In this document: positions 51,124-62,075 of the stretch, one piece after another | How positions within the stretch are numbered: the stretch's first letter is position 1 | How the letters are laid out: each line of letters opens with the position of its first letter | The notes under the pieces: model-generated | Databases searched by the model: none | Told to the model about the DNA's origin: nothing | Seen by the model: only the letters and a program-made list of their open reading frames with translations | Position numbers and translations under genes: made by a program | From: Agapanthus africanus | Taxonomy: Eukaryota; Streptophyta; Magnoliopsida; Asparagales; Amaryllidaceae | NCBI GenBank assembly: GCA_030015575.1 | Contig: JASDDO010000001.1 | Location: 142,619,988-142,683,987 of the forward strand | Direction of reading: 5' to 3' | DNA length: 64,000 bases

Positions 51124-53273
51124 TGTTGGGTCCACGTTACCCACCTCGGTCCTTTCGGGGAGGCGGAATAGGTAAAACGAAAATTTTCCTAACTAGGTAA
51201 CATGGACCGTTTCATGAAGGATCATCGCTAAACAAAAACTAACAAAAACTACAAGTACTAACTACTATGTAGAATGGTTATACCTTGGTCTTGAACTCCT
51301 TCTCTTCTTGTTGTGGTTTTCCCTCTTGCTTGCTCCTTGTAGTTGCTTGAACGGATCCTCCTCGTCGTCTCCTCTTTGCCATAGATGGATCCACCCGAGG
51401 GCCTCGAACTTGAGCTCCTATCTCAATCTAGAGATCACTAAGGTGCTTGGTTTGCTAAACCTAGTACCTTAGAGTGAGTAGAGAAGATTTGTGGTGGTTT
51501 TGTCTCAAAGGTTCACGACTTCCAACTCATGGAACACTTGAACCTTGAGAGAGGAAGAGGAAGAAGAGAGAGCTTTTCTTTCTAGGAGAGGGAAAGGAAA
51601 ATGATAGAATGAGCTCTCATAATCCAACCCTTCTCACAAAAGTGAGAATCATGATAATAATAATAATAATTAAGTATATGGTGATGGTTAGTTTCAATGA
51701 CCATTATCATTTCATGCTATGATGGCATTATGTAAACAACAAGCAAGCAAAAGTCATACTCATGAAATGATAGCCATGAAATGATGATGGTCAACAAGTC
51801 CAAAATGGTCAACCGGTCAACAAAGTCAACAAGTCGACAAAAGTCAAACTTTCAACTCAACCATGACACAATAATACTTAATTAATATTATTAATCATAT
51901 ATCATATTCTCATTAGGGTTAAGAGAAAAGTCAACGATCAGCAAGTCAACCAAAATCAAATGGTCAACAACCCTAATGAGAATCCTCTGCCTCTGCCTCT
52001 GTCTCTGTCAACTGTGCATACACACCCGTATCCGTGCTCCAAGGAACACGAATACACTGAGACAAAACCAATCCCAAAACAGTTACTAGGATCTGGCTTA
52101 AACCAAAGCCCGCTAGTAACTACTGTCCGGACACCAAACGTGCACAAGTGCGCGGATGTGAACGAACCCCGTCGCAAAAACATGCAACCTCTACTCAATT
52201 TTGCCCAAAGGCGAGTAACCCTCTGTATGGGACTCTAAAGGCTCGACACTACGCTGGCAGTGGGTTTAACCACAGACCGCAAGCGGTACTAGCTGTACGT
52301 AACGGTCCCCAGGTAGATGCCGATAAGAAGACTGATGAGGTAAACCCATCGAACTCCTACTGAGCCTGAATATGACAATGTCCGTACAGTCCGGTCTGTT
52401 CGTCTGAGAATATCGCATGGCGGGCCTAGGGGGTGGTAAACGTCAGTCCCCTAATAGCGGTACAAGTCGTGTCGGAGTGTAGCCCAAAACACCCTGAGAA
52501 TCTACTGGAAAACCTACCAGCAATTCTCGCTTCCCCTGGCCAGGGACTTTGTGTAATGGCTCTCCTAGACACAGCGCGATATCAACCCCCAATACCGAGA
52601 GAGACGAATCCTGTCTAACCGTCACTGCCTCCAAGTGCTTCGGGGCTGCACCCAACTACTACCTGTTTGCATGACTCAGTAGAGCCGTGGTAGGGTAGTA
52701 ATCTAAGAACAGTGTGAACACACTCGAGGCGAAGTGACAGTGTCAAGTCAGCGGACTAAGCTGTACTCATGTCACCTGGGAACTGTTAACTGACGATAGG
52801 TATAATACCAACCAACAGTTCCCGACGAGTCCTGTCCAGTGTACTCATAACCCAACGAGCACCTGCATACTATCTCCAGTACGACATACTGATGGCTGTG
52901 GGACAGACCATCTCCCCTGCTGGGAAGAGAAGCGTATGCACCAGTCTACTCTGGAGTATCGATGCCCTGTCTCGATAATCCTACGACTAGGGACCAAAAT
53001 AAGGATGTGCTTATAGACTACCCAGTCCCCACTAGTGTGATCGCCATCACAACGCCGGTAGTCAAGCAAAAATCCTAAGGGCTCTACCAATATGTTTTTA
53101 GCGATATGTTAAAAGAAACATATACACATATTAAGATAGAAATAAACCAAGTAGCATATTACTATATCGAGCATGACTGTCGTAAAACCATATATATATA
53201 TCCCAAGCCTCCAAAATGTATTATACAAACCAGTACTATACAATAATGGCCTCTAGGGCATACATATCTAACA
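51124..53273 (-). repeat. 5' LTR of Copia 3
   Basis: Second copy of the 43356-45506 LTR, with the same termini and the hairpin at 52778-52823. Differences are mostly transitions scattered along the length, with more in the 5'-proximal half of the plus-strand reading after ~52140. Confidence 0.95.
52778..52823 (-). promoter_or_regulatory. conserved LTR hairpin (Copia 3, 5' LTR)
   Basis: GGGAACTGTT and AACAGTTCCC, identical to the hairpin in the other LTR of this element. Confidence 0.7.
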
Positions 53274-53278
53274 ATACT
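53274..53278. repeat. target-site duplication of Copia 3 (right)
   Basis: ATACT, identical to 43351-43355. The flanking Copia D coding sequence resumes here in the same sense. Confidence 0.95.
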
Positions 53279-54889
53279 ATGGTTTTCTCAAAGACGGGGA
53301 TCGAGAGGATTGCATCATTGTATATGATGAGCCAACTAGCTTCCAGCAAGCCATTTAGAGCAGAGACTCGGTAAAATGGATGGATGCACTGCAGACTGAA
53401 ATGGAGTCCATCTAACACCGACAAAGTATGCACTTTGGACTTTGCTCCAGAAGGGGTAAAACCCGAAGGCTACAAATGGATCTTCAGAAAGAAGATTAGT
53501 ATAGATGGATAGGTTGAAACCTATACGGCTAGACTTGTTGCAAAAGGTTTTTCTCAAAAACCTAGTTTGGACTATGATGAAACCTTTTCTATAGTGGCTA
53601 TGCTCAAATCCATTCGGACCCTACTTGCCATTGCTACCTTCAATGATTGTAAGTTTTGGCAGATGGTCATATAGACGGCTTTTTCTAAATGGATATTTAG
53701 AAGAATACGTCTATATGGATCAACCAGAGGGTTTCAATCAGAGTGGGAACAACAGGAAAGTGTGCAAATGGCTTAAGTCCATTTGTGGACTAAAGCGGAT
53801 ATCGCGGAGTTGGAACATCTGTTTTTTATAAGACGGTAAAAGTATTCGACTTTATCAAAGATCCAGATAAACCATACACCTATAGTAAGATTGTAGGGAG
53901 AACTATGGGATTCCTCGTCTAGTACGTGGATGACATTCTCTTGATAGGAATGACACTCCTATACTACAATCAGTCAAAGGATTCTTGTCACTAAGGTTCT
54001 CCATGAAAGACTTGGGTGATACCAACTGCATTCTGGGGATCCAGATCTATCGTGATAGATCAAAAAGGATGGTGGGAATTTCACGGTCAAGGTACAACAA
54101 CATCATACTGAAAATATTTAGTGTGGAAGATTCAAAGCGCGGTAGTTTACCGGCTTATCACAGAATCACCCTCTTCAAAGAGATGTCTCCCAAGACTGAT
54201 TTGGAAAGGGCTCGCATTTCGATTATACCCTACGCTTCTGCGGTAAGCTCTATAATGTATGCGTTGTTGTGTACCATACCAGATGTTGCTTACGCACTCA
54301 GCGTGGTAAGCCGGTATCAGTCAAACCCAGGGGAGAAGCACTGTATAGCAGTAATGAACATTCTCATGTACCTGAGAAGGACTAAGGAGATGTTCTTGGT
54401 GTATGGCAAAAAAGACCTCCAGATCGAGGCCTTTGCCGACTCCGGCTTTCAGAGTGGTAAGGATGACTCCAAGTCCATGTCAGGTTATGTCTTTACCCTC
54501 AATAGAGGGACGGTTTGTTGGAATAGCTCCAAGCACGGCACCGTTGCTAACTCGACGATAGAAACAGAGTATTTCGCTGCATGAGACACCGCAAAAGAGC
54601 CAGTCTGGATGAGAAAGTTCTTAACTGAACTTCAAGCGGTTCCTTCCATTATCGGTCCTATACTTTAGTATTGACAACAAACAACGCTATAGATTTAGGG
54701 AAGGAACCCAGGTCCCATCAGAGATCTAGACATATCTTAAGGCGGTTCCACCTGATCAGGGAGGTTGATGTGAGGAGAGTAGATAAGGAGAATAACACTG
54801 CAGATCCACTCACAAGAGCTATCTCACAGACACTGTTCGAGAGGCTATTCGAGATCATTGGCCTGCTATACGCCAATATATGGCCTTAG
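53279..54889 (+). pseudogene. Copia D reverse transcriptase and RNase H remnants
   Basis: Resumes at the linker/RT entry (EDCI, DEPTSFQQAI, then TAG). Many stops and frameshifts to 53990. YVDDILLIG survives near 53925-53950, and the codon after the IPIL-like word is CAA, not TAA. The thumb/RNase H part is open from 53985 to ~54584 (FSMKDLGDTNCILGIQI, PDVAYALSVVSRYQ, EAFADSGFQSGKDDS). It then continues with stops to a TAG at 54887-54889. A ~24-nt deletion shortens the RLHLIREVDVRRVD segment relative to Copia 1. Confidence 0.85.
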
Positions 54890-54903
54890 TGCAAGTGGGA
54901 GAT

Positions 54904-55446
54904 TGTTAGTGATATATGCCCTGGAGGCCATTATTGTATCATACTGGATTGTATATTACTTAATGGAAGCTTGGGATATACACAGATATAGTAACAGTCT
55001 TGCTCAAAATGGTAGTATGCTACCTGGTTTGTTTCTACCTCAATATATGCATGTGTTTTAATATATCACTTATACATATTGGTAGAGCCCTTAGGATCTT
55101 TACTTGATTACCAGCGTTGTGATGGCAGTCACACTAGTGGGGGCGGGGTAGTCCATAAGCACATCCTTATACAGGTCCCTAGTCGTAGGATTATCGAGAT
55201 GGGGTATCGATACTCCAGAGTAGACTAGTGTATATGCTGCTCATCTCAGCAGGGGAGATGGTCTGTCCTACAGCCATTAGTAAGTCGTACTGGAGATAGT
55301 ATGCGTGTGTTCATTAGGTTATGAGTACACTGGACATGACTCATCGGAAACTGCTGGTGGGTATTATACCTATCATCGGGTAGCAGTTCCTAGGTGACAT
55401 AAGTACAGCATAGTCCATTGACTTGACACTGCTACTTCGTCTCGAG
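54904..55446 (+). repeat. 3' LTR of Copia D, left part
   Basis: Starts TGTTAGTGATATATGCCC after AAGTGGGAGAT. Matches the first ~540 bases of the 5' LTR, including the hairpin at 55346-55390. It is cut after CTCGAG at 55446; in the other LTRs the next bases are TGTGTT. Confidence 0.92.
55442..55446. repeat. presumed left target-site copy of the LARD
   Basis: TCGAG immediately left of the LARD LTR start. The right partner should follow the 3' LTR outside the window. Confidence 0.6.
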
Positions 55447-55989
55447 TGTAATACCCAGCCCTTTTATACCAAAATTTGTATTCTGTTACTTTAGAATTCT
55501 ATTTATTCTTAATTATAAATTATTTATTTTATTTATAAATTGATTTCTTCTAAACCCCATTTTCTTCTATCAATAAAACCCAAACCTTATTTTTATGAGT
55601 ATTAATTTATTTTAAAACTTCTTGTTAAACCCAAACCCAAACTACATTTCATCTCCTCAGCCCAAGCATTTAATTTCCCCGGCCCAATCTCCTCAGCCCA
55701 AGCAAATAAATAAAAAAAAAGGAAATTTATTTCAACCCAAGCCCAAACCTTTACCCTTCTTTTTCCTTCTCTTTCTGAAGCCCTAAACATCAACCATGCC
55801 CAAGTTCCAATATCTCAAACCCACACCCATTTCTTATTCTCACCCTATAGATTTCTCAAATCATTTTCATTAATCATAATTAAATTCCCCAAATAAACCC
55901 ACTCTTAAATCCCATTAATTACCATATAATTCTTATTCATTCCTCTTAATTAACTTTTAATCCTCTCCATCTCCTTTAATTTTTTTCCA

Positions 55990-56260
55990 ATTAAAATTTC
56001 CTACGTTCTCTCTCCCTCACACACGTTTCCTTCTCTCTCTCCTCATTCTAATAATTACCAATAAAATTTCCCCTACGTACCTCTCTCTTTCTCTCTTCAC
56101 TCGCTCACTCTCTCTCTCACCCCACGTACACCCACACTCTCTCTCTCCTCTCGTTCTCTCATTCTCTCTCTCTCCCACACATACGTTCTCTCTCCCTCCC
56201 TCTTTCATTTCTTTCCCGCTCCCTCACTCTATCCCTCCCATTCTCTCTCTCTCCTTCTCG
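55990..56260 (+). repeat. CT-rich microsatellite in the LARD LTR
   Basis: Dense CTCTCT runs interrupted by CACACGTACAC-like words, directly before the GC-rich block. The 3' LTR has the same run at ~62635-62880. CT runs at this place resemble plant core-promoter or 5' UTR pyrimidine patches. Confidence 0.85.
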
Positions 56261-56269
56261 AACCCACAC

Positions 56270-57060
56270 CCTCGGCCGAGCATCGTGCTCGCCGCCGCCT
56301 CCAATGCACCCGACTCACGTCGCTCGCCCCCACCTCGCCGCCTTCACCCTCATCCCCAGCTCCGTCGCACCCAACACCTCACTGCACCTCGACGTCCCGC
56401 ATCACCGGAACCCCGACCCTCTTCTTCCCCGATCACCCGAGTCCCCATCTCCCCAACTTCATCAGCTGCAACCTCCACAGCCACCTCCGACGAACTTTGC
56501 CGGCCCCCATCACCTACCGAGCTAGCCTACTCCGGTCACCTCCTTCCCGATCCACCCACTGCATCCACTCCTTGCGTGACACCTTCATACCAACGTCGAG
56601 GCCAACCCTTTGCCGCCGGAGCCACCTCCTCACCGTCGCCGATCTTTTCCCCTCACCGCTGCAACCACCAGCCCAAACTCACTGAGCTCCCCGCGACCCA
56701 GAACCGTTGCTGCCGCACCATCTCCTTGCTCTCGATGCCGCAATCATCGTCGTCGTCCCCACCACAGCGTCGTCCCTTGTCACAGCCTCTGCCTCGCCAG
56801 CAGCCTCATCCCTCTCGAACTCCTCGAAGCCGAGCTCAAGCCCCGTCGAACACTTGGTTGCCATCATCGCAACAGCCACCGTTGACGATTCTGTCGGCGG
56901 TGCTGTTGTCTTTGCCTACTCTGTGATCATCACCGTCACCGTAGTAATCGTCGTCGCACCCACCGAGCTGTCGAATCCAAGAGCCCGAGCCCGAGCCGAG
57001 GCCGCGAACCCTACACACGTCATTCATCGCGCGTTCACACCGTTACCACTGCAGTGCATC
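56270..57060 (+). other. GC-rich exon-like block in the LARD LTR, coding doubtful
   Basis: Open frames of 213, 150 and 91 codons overlap here in different frames, with products rich in Pro, Ser, Ala and Arg and no domain I recognise. None begins with an ATG shared by both LTR copies in a convincing context. The block ends in GCCACCAGGCAAGTAC, a possible splice donor (GC-type). More likely it is a structured, spliced 5' UTR than a protein gene, but a captured host exon cannot be excluded. Confidence 0.35.
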
Positions 57061-59254
57061 GCCAAGATGCCACCAGGCAAGTACTTTTACTTGCTACATG
57101 CTATATATTCAGGTTACAATTTAAATTACATAGATCGCAAAATTACAATTTTAGATTAATTATGTACCATACCTGTTCGACGTGTGTTCTCAATAAAAAT
57201 ACTAACCTAATTTGACGGAACTCATTGGTATAGTTTGGCCCGTATGGCCTTGAACCTAGTGTATGAATTTCGTTGGATATTATGATCGTTAACGACTAAA
57301 ACGACTACCGCCAAGTTTACTCATGAAACTGGAATTTATTTGTACCTAAAAACCGTTAAAATCGCCATAAATTGTATACACACTGGAATGATGCGTTCTA
57401 AGGCTTAAATCGAATACAACTCGACGAAATTTAATCCTATACTATTTTCCAGATATTCCTGTACTTAAACTATGACGATATTTGGATCGGAGTGCGACTC
57501 TGGACTGCAGTCCAGAGCGACTCCAATTGTTGTTTTCTGTTCCGTAATGGGTACCACAGGATTTCCTTAACTCGTAAGTTGTAGAACTCTACTGTTTATT
57601 GTAGGTGAACCTGTTGTCTAGACAACACAAGTGGTTTGATTCTGTTTCGTTATCGTTTGTTATTTATTCTGTAATTTAAAAGATTGGGACGCATAACAGT
57701 CCCAACAGAATCAGAATTGACATACTAGTACTAAACAGTGTATATCTCCTGACGTACAGACGCGATTGAAGATCCGCCTATTGTGTTGAAAACCTTACTG
57801 AAAACTCTAGATTTCATCCAACTTTAGCTTCGCTAAAATCGGATCCCAACTGGGGTTAAAATGCGTTGCGAAAAGGATTTCTGATTCTGAAACCGGATTT
57901 CCAGCCGTAAACGTTTAAAATGAAATGGCAATAATTAATGATCCTGGAACCCGATTGGCATGAAACTAAATTCGATGGATAGATAACTGAACATTATAAT
58001 CATTACTTGTTCATCGTCTCATTAAATTGAAACCGTATGATTTATGATAAATTATGCAAGTGGTAGATTATTAATTCAGGACATCCTAAACATGCTTTAT
58101 ATACTATTCACGCATCATATCATACACATGTCATTGCATTGATAACATAGTGATAACGTGCATTTACCCAGCGTTAGGTTTTAGTGATGATTGTGGCAAG
58201 TACGTTAGTGTTCGTGTATCAGTGAATAAGTGAAAGTGATACGTACTTGTACACAATCAGTGAACCTTATTATTCTATTGCATTGTCGACGTCTGTGGAA
58301 CGCGTGTATGTGTGACTATAAGTGGTATGGGACACTTATGGAAGCTCTTGTACGGGTGTCACTGATAAGGCACCAGACACTGCCATTTATCTTAGGTATT
58401 AGTCGGGACGTGCTTGATGGTGGTCCTGCCTCCAGTTCTCGCGCAGACTTTTCACCGACCGATTGGTATTTAGGGTTATGCTTAGCGTTTGATGTAGACC
58501 ACGGGGTGTGGGGTAGTTTAAGTGTGAGTTCAATAGAATCTCGGGAGTCCCTTGCCGGCTTATATATTTAGGGAGATATATGGAGATTTACAGGGTATGT
58601 GATTATCACCGTGATATACATGTTGGGCCCGTGGTCCCTTGCCCTTGGATTCTACCCTTGGGTGGAGGACACTCGCGAGTGGTTGACTCTCACACTTGGA
58701 CTGACGATAGGCTTAGTGACCTGTACAGTGAGTCTTAGAGACTGATAGGGATACTGGCATTGATATACCTTATATACTGTGTTGACTATACGTGGCATAT
58801 CGTTCTACTGTTTTTACTGTTCCGCTGCATTGATTACTGCATGTTCATGACCATACTGCCATTGATCTACTGTTATATATATCTAGTATCACTGTTAGAA
58901 TTGTCACATGATTTTATATATATTATATTGCTTTTGTGTCTCTCTGACGACATGAGTATGCATGCTCAGTGTGAGGAGAAGATTTAGCCGGGACCAGGAC
59001 TAGACGTACATCACGGACATCTTGATTATCTATCCAGGGTTATACCTTTTGTTTCCCATCAGGTCAGTTCTTTACACAATTTTTATTCAGTTACTGCATT
59101 TCTCATTACCTGCGCATCATTTACTGTTTACCATGAAAAACTAGAAGCCGAAGTGTGACTACGGCAGGACATTTCCTTGACCGTAGGAGCATGGCTGGCC
59201 TTGTCTACCCCTCGTATTCCGTATTTTGGGAAGCGGGGTGTGACATGGTTTAGA

Positions 59255-59267
59255 TGGTATCAGAGCC
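59255..59267 (+). other. primer-binding site of the LARD
   Basis: TGGTATCAGAGCC, nine bases after the LTR end GTGTGACA. Confidence 0.9.
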
Positions 59268-59601
59268 AGGTTTTGCTTCGATTGGGATTGCAGTTTTCCG
59301 TGTATAGCTTGGCAATCTAAGCCATTCCTTGGTCTAGGTTGTAAACTTGTCATTCTTGATCCATAATCACATCGTATGTTCAGCTATCCATTCGCTAGGG
59401 TTTCGGGTGACTTGGCAAGGTTACGTGGTTGCAATTGCACTACCGTATTCTGTTTAAGTGACTTAAAGTCATACAGTTGATTCTCCACTTGTAATAAATT
59501 CATCACCTCTGATATTCTTGAATCTTTATCCTATCCATATTATATTTTGATTCGTATAGCTTGTGACTTATATCATCCTCAAAAATTGTTGTTTCAGGAT
59601 C

Positions 59602-60015
59602 ATGTCTTCCAACGACTCTTCATCTATATCCGCTCCCCAGAATCAGACCATCGAGATTCTGAGTGTACTGCAAGGTCTAAAGGAAACCCAGGAGCAAACA
59701 AACGAATTGTTGGCTGAAGGACTGAGAAGACAGGTGAATCAGGCACCAACGGGAGTCTCAAATCATAAAGGGATCCCCGTTAGACGAGGAAAAGAGAAGA
59801 AAATGAAGCGCCAATTTGTTTCCCCGCGACAGAAGCAGCAGAAGACCCCATGTTGTGGGTACTGTAAGAGGCCAGGACATCTTTAGAGGGATCGTCGCCG
59901 CGCACAAGAGAAATGTCTGATATGCGGGTCCAACAAACATCTCATCAACGGTTGCCCAGGAAGGAAAGAACTACAAGGAGGAGACTCGTCTACACTCCCC
60001 ACTTCTGCCAAGTGA
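59602..60015 (+). pseudogene. LARD gag remnant with two zinc knuckles and one TAG
   Basis: ATG at 59602 follows TTGTTGTTTCAG, a good 3' splice site. The N-terminal ~80 codons are polar with an ILSVLQGLKETQEQTNELL helix. Then a basic segment (RRGKEKKMKRQ) and the first knuckle CGYCKRPGHL, broken by TAG (59884-59886) and lacking its last Cys. The second knuckle CLICGSNKHLINGC is intact (CX2CX4HX4C). The frame ends at TGA 60013-60015. The capsid domain is absent. It may bind RNA but cannot form particles. Apart from the TAG it is one frame of 137 codons. Confidence 0.75.
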
Positions 60016-60396
60016 GGATTACTGCGAAGTTCGAATTTCGAGGATAAAGCGGACCCAACACAGGATTCAACTCGCGTGGCGAGAAGGCAGCGGTCTAGTA
60101 ATCAAAGAAGAATTTTCATGTTTTCCAATTTCAGTATTATGTTGTCGTCCTCTTATAAACATTTCTTTCCGTTTGAACCTTTGTATCCGTCGAACTTTTA
60201 GTTGAATGAAATAAAAACTTGAATCGTAATATATGTATCATCCCCTTGTTCCTCCCCTTATACATACTATTCATTATCACAACATTTTAATTTTGATTTT
60301 TCAGTTTCTGCCACCGCATATCTTTCTATATTTCGTACACTTAGATATTTTCTTGATGTATCCCACTGTCTAATCATGACTCTTTCTTTTCAGGCT

Positions 60397-60867
60397 ATGG
60401 CCCACCCCGGAGCAGCGCCGCATCTAGATGAGGATGCACAGTCATGCGTTTCCTTAGACCGCACGCTGATGAGTTCTGACGATTAGATCAACGGTCCCCA
60501 GGTCATTGGCAAAAACAGCGATTCCGAAGACGAAGGAGCAGCCGCCCCAGAGTTTAACATGATAGCTGATTCCGACGAAGAAGAAGGAGATCCTGAAGAG
60601 AACCTGATAGAGGAAGACCCCGAAGAAGAACCGATAGAAGAAAATCCAGTGGAGGAAAATCCCATGGAAGAGAATCCAGAAGAAGAGAATCATATGGAAT
60701 CGGACCTCAATGAAGAAGCTCCATCCGAGGAAGAAGGACCAGAAGATGCAGACCCTGCGGTGGAAGAACTCCCAATGGCGGCCCCCGCGAGACGCTATGG
60801 AAATGGACGTCCCTACTTAAGCGAGCGAGCCTACCGCAACCTGCTGAATCTCCACAACTGCGACTGA
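60397..60867 (+). pseudogene. LARD acidic repeat ORF with one TAG
   Basis: ATG at 60397 lies four bases after TTTCTTTTCAG, a strong 3' splice site. One frame to 60867 with a single TAG at 60484-60486. The middle is very acidic with EENP-type repeats (about 11-codon period), followed by a short basic end, RRYGNGRPYLSERAYRNLL. No known domain is recognised. It is not part of a usual chromovirus pol. Could be an acquired or newly formed ORF; acidic low-complexity frames can also arise by chance. Confidence 0.45.
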
Positions 60868-62040
60868 CGGGACTACTTTTAGATGCTGTTTTATCTGGCC
60901 AAATGAAACTGTGTATAGTTTAGGGCCACCTTTCATCTCTAAGAATGATTTGTTTAGAATTTCCTGGAATGAAATAAATTGCTGAGTTCGCTAATGCTTC
61001 GATCTTCTTAATTCCCTTAATGCTTGATTATTTTTTCTATACAATTATTTTCCTACTGAGATCTGTTCACCCCTACTCCTTACATTGTTCTAACCCTCAT
61101 TGAGATTAACTAGTACCACACCCGATCTTTTAGAGGTCCACCCTCCATCCTCCGTCCGTACCTCGCTTGAGATACTTCTGAGAGGAGAAAATTTTAGGGA
61201 CATTTCCGAGTTCGCTAACCCTTCAAATTTTGATTCGTGTTATGTATCGACTGTTGTTTCCGCCATACTTTTCCTCTTGTATTCCTTTGTTGCTCATCCT
61301 TACTTCCTGTGCTGACCCGATCCCAATCTTCTTGATCTTCAGCCTAAAGCCGCCACACTCCAACCTTCTGATTGAGCCACACTTCCTTGTAATCATTATC
61401 CTAATTAGCCCTATACCTGTTTGTGTTCTTCCTGTTACCCTAACTATATTTAGGGACACGGTTATTCGAAAATTTAGTTTTCAGTATTTTGTATTATTCA
61501 AAGAGTACGTGTTATTGATTACTCCGTTTTATATATTTTAAGTACATTATTATTAATCTCATTTTCAGTAGCGCAACCTTACACCGCGCATATTTTATTC
61601 CATGTTTCTTATTTTGACGAAATGAGTTTTCTAAGTTATTTTAAAACTATTTGATCGATTTATCGTCCTAAAATGTTTTAACCTACCGACAAATCTTTCA
61701 CTATTTTATTGTCGTTACCTTATTTTTCGAGTAGGGTGCCTTGTACTTACTATTTCTGATGTGCTACTTTTGATATATGTATATGTGCATATATTGGAGT
61801 ATCAATTTTATCGAGTACGCCTCGAATATCATTGTTCATTATTGTTGTTATTGCTATTCTCATAGGTTGCCTTTGTTGTTGTTCTTGTCTTATACTTATT
61901 TAAACCTATATTTTTGTATGATGTTCTTACATATATAAACCTTCAAATTTCTTCATCCGCTTATTACAAGAAAAACTTTATGTGTTAGTTGCAATATAAT
62001 AGCTTTCGCCTATGTTTTTATTAATTATCGTTTATTTTAA
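60868..62040 (+). other. LARD interior, non-coding 3' part
   Basis: AT-rich sequence with no domain. Words such as GAGTTCGCTAA occur at ~60983 and ~61208. I see no RT or integrase motif on either strand. By position this replaces the deleted pol region. Confidence 0.6.
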
Positions 62041-62075
62041 ATTTCGAGAACGAAATTTTTGTAAGGGTGGTATGA
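62041..62075 (+). other. LARD 3' interior end with polypurine tract
   Basis: ATTTCGAGAACGAAATTT followed by TTGTAAGGGTGGTATGA directly before the LTR. The same kind of end occurs in Gypsy T (31170-31205, minus strand) and is typical of Tekay/Del chromoviruses. Confidence 0.8.

Larger units (their letters stand above)
43356..53273 (-). mobile_element. Copia '3', full-length LTR element lacking the gag core
   Basis: 9918 bp from TGTTGGGTCC to ATATCTAACA on the plus strand, flanked on both sides by ATACT. LTRs are 43356-45506 (2151 bp) and 51124-53273 (2150 bp). By hand I count about 47 differences, so ~98% identity, making it one of the younger insertions. Internal order on the minus strand: PBS, leader, a short gag scrap, protease, integrase, RT, RNase H, polypurine tract AAAGTGGGAGAT. 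It belongs to a different LTR subfamily from Copia 1 and D (LTR ends CCAACA, not CTTACA). Not autonomous: no gag core, three frameshifted places and a TAA in RT. Confidence 0.95.
37112..55446 (+). mobile_element. Copia 'D', Angela/Tork-like, split by two later insertions
   Basis: 5' LTR 37112-39122, PBS 39124-39136, leader to 41175, decayed gag/pol 41176-43350 and 53279-54889, and 3' LTR from 54904. Copia 3 (43356-53273) sits inside the integrase-RT region, and the LARD cuts the 3' LTR at 55446. Left flank GTGTT (37107-37111) lies in Gypsy T integrase, so a matching GTGTT should follow the rest of the 3' LTR beyond the window. Coding regions are more decayed than in Copia 1. Confidence 0.9.
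55447..59245 (+). repeat. 5' LTR of the LARD (3799 bp)
   Basis: TGTAATACCCAGCCC to GGGGTGTGACA. Segments: AT-rich start; CCCAAGCCCAAA-rich part (55620-55760); CT-rich microsatellite (55990-56260); a GC-rich exon-like block (56270-57060) that ends near CCAGGCAAGTAC; then ~2.1 kb of ordinary composition with one 113-codon frame (58230-58571) that I do not recognise. The part from 57160 to 58220 holds nothing I can name. Confidence 0.92.

Noticed and set aside
56285-57159. Host gene(s) encoding Pro/Ser/Ala-rich proteins
   Set aside because: The sequence lies wholly inside a duplicated LTR, overlapping frames are all biased, starts are not conserved between the two LTR copies, and no domain is recognisable.
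58230-58571. 113-codon frame in the LARD LTR
   Set aside because: The composition is unremarkable, no motif is recognised, and the second LTR copy is outside the window, so conservation cannot be tested.
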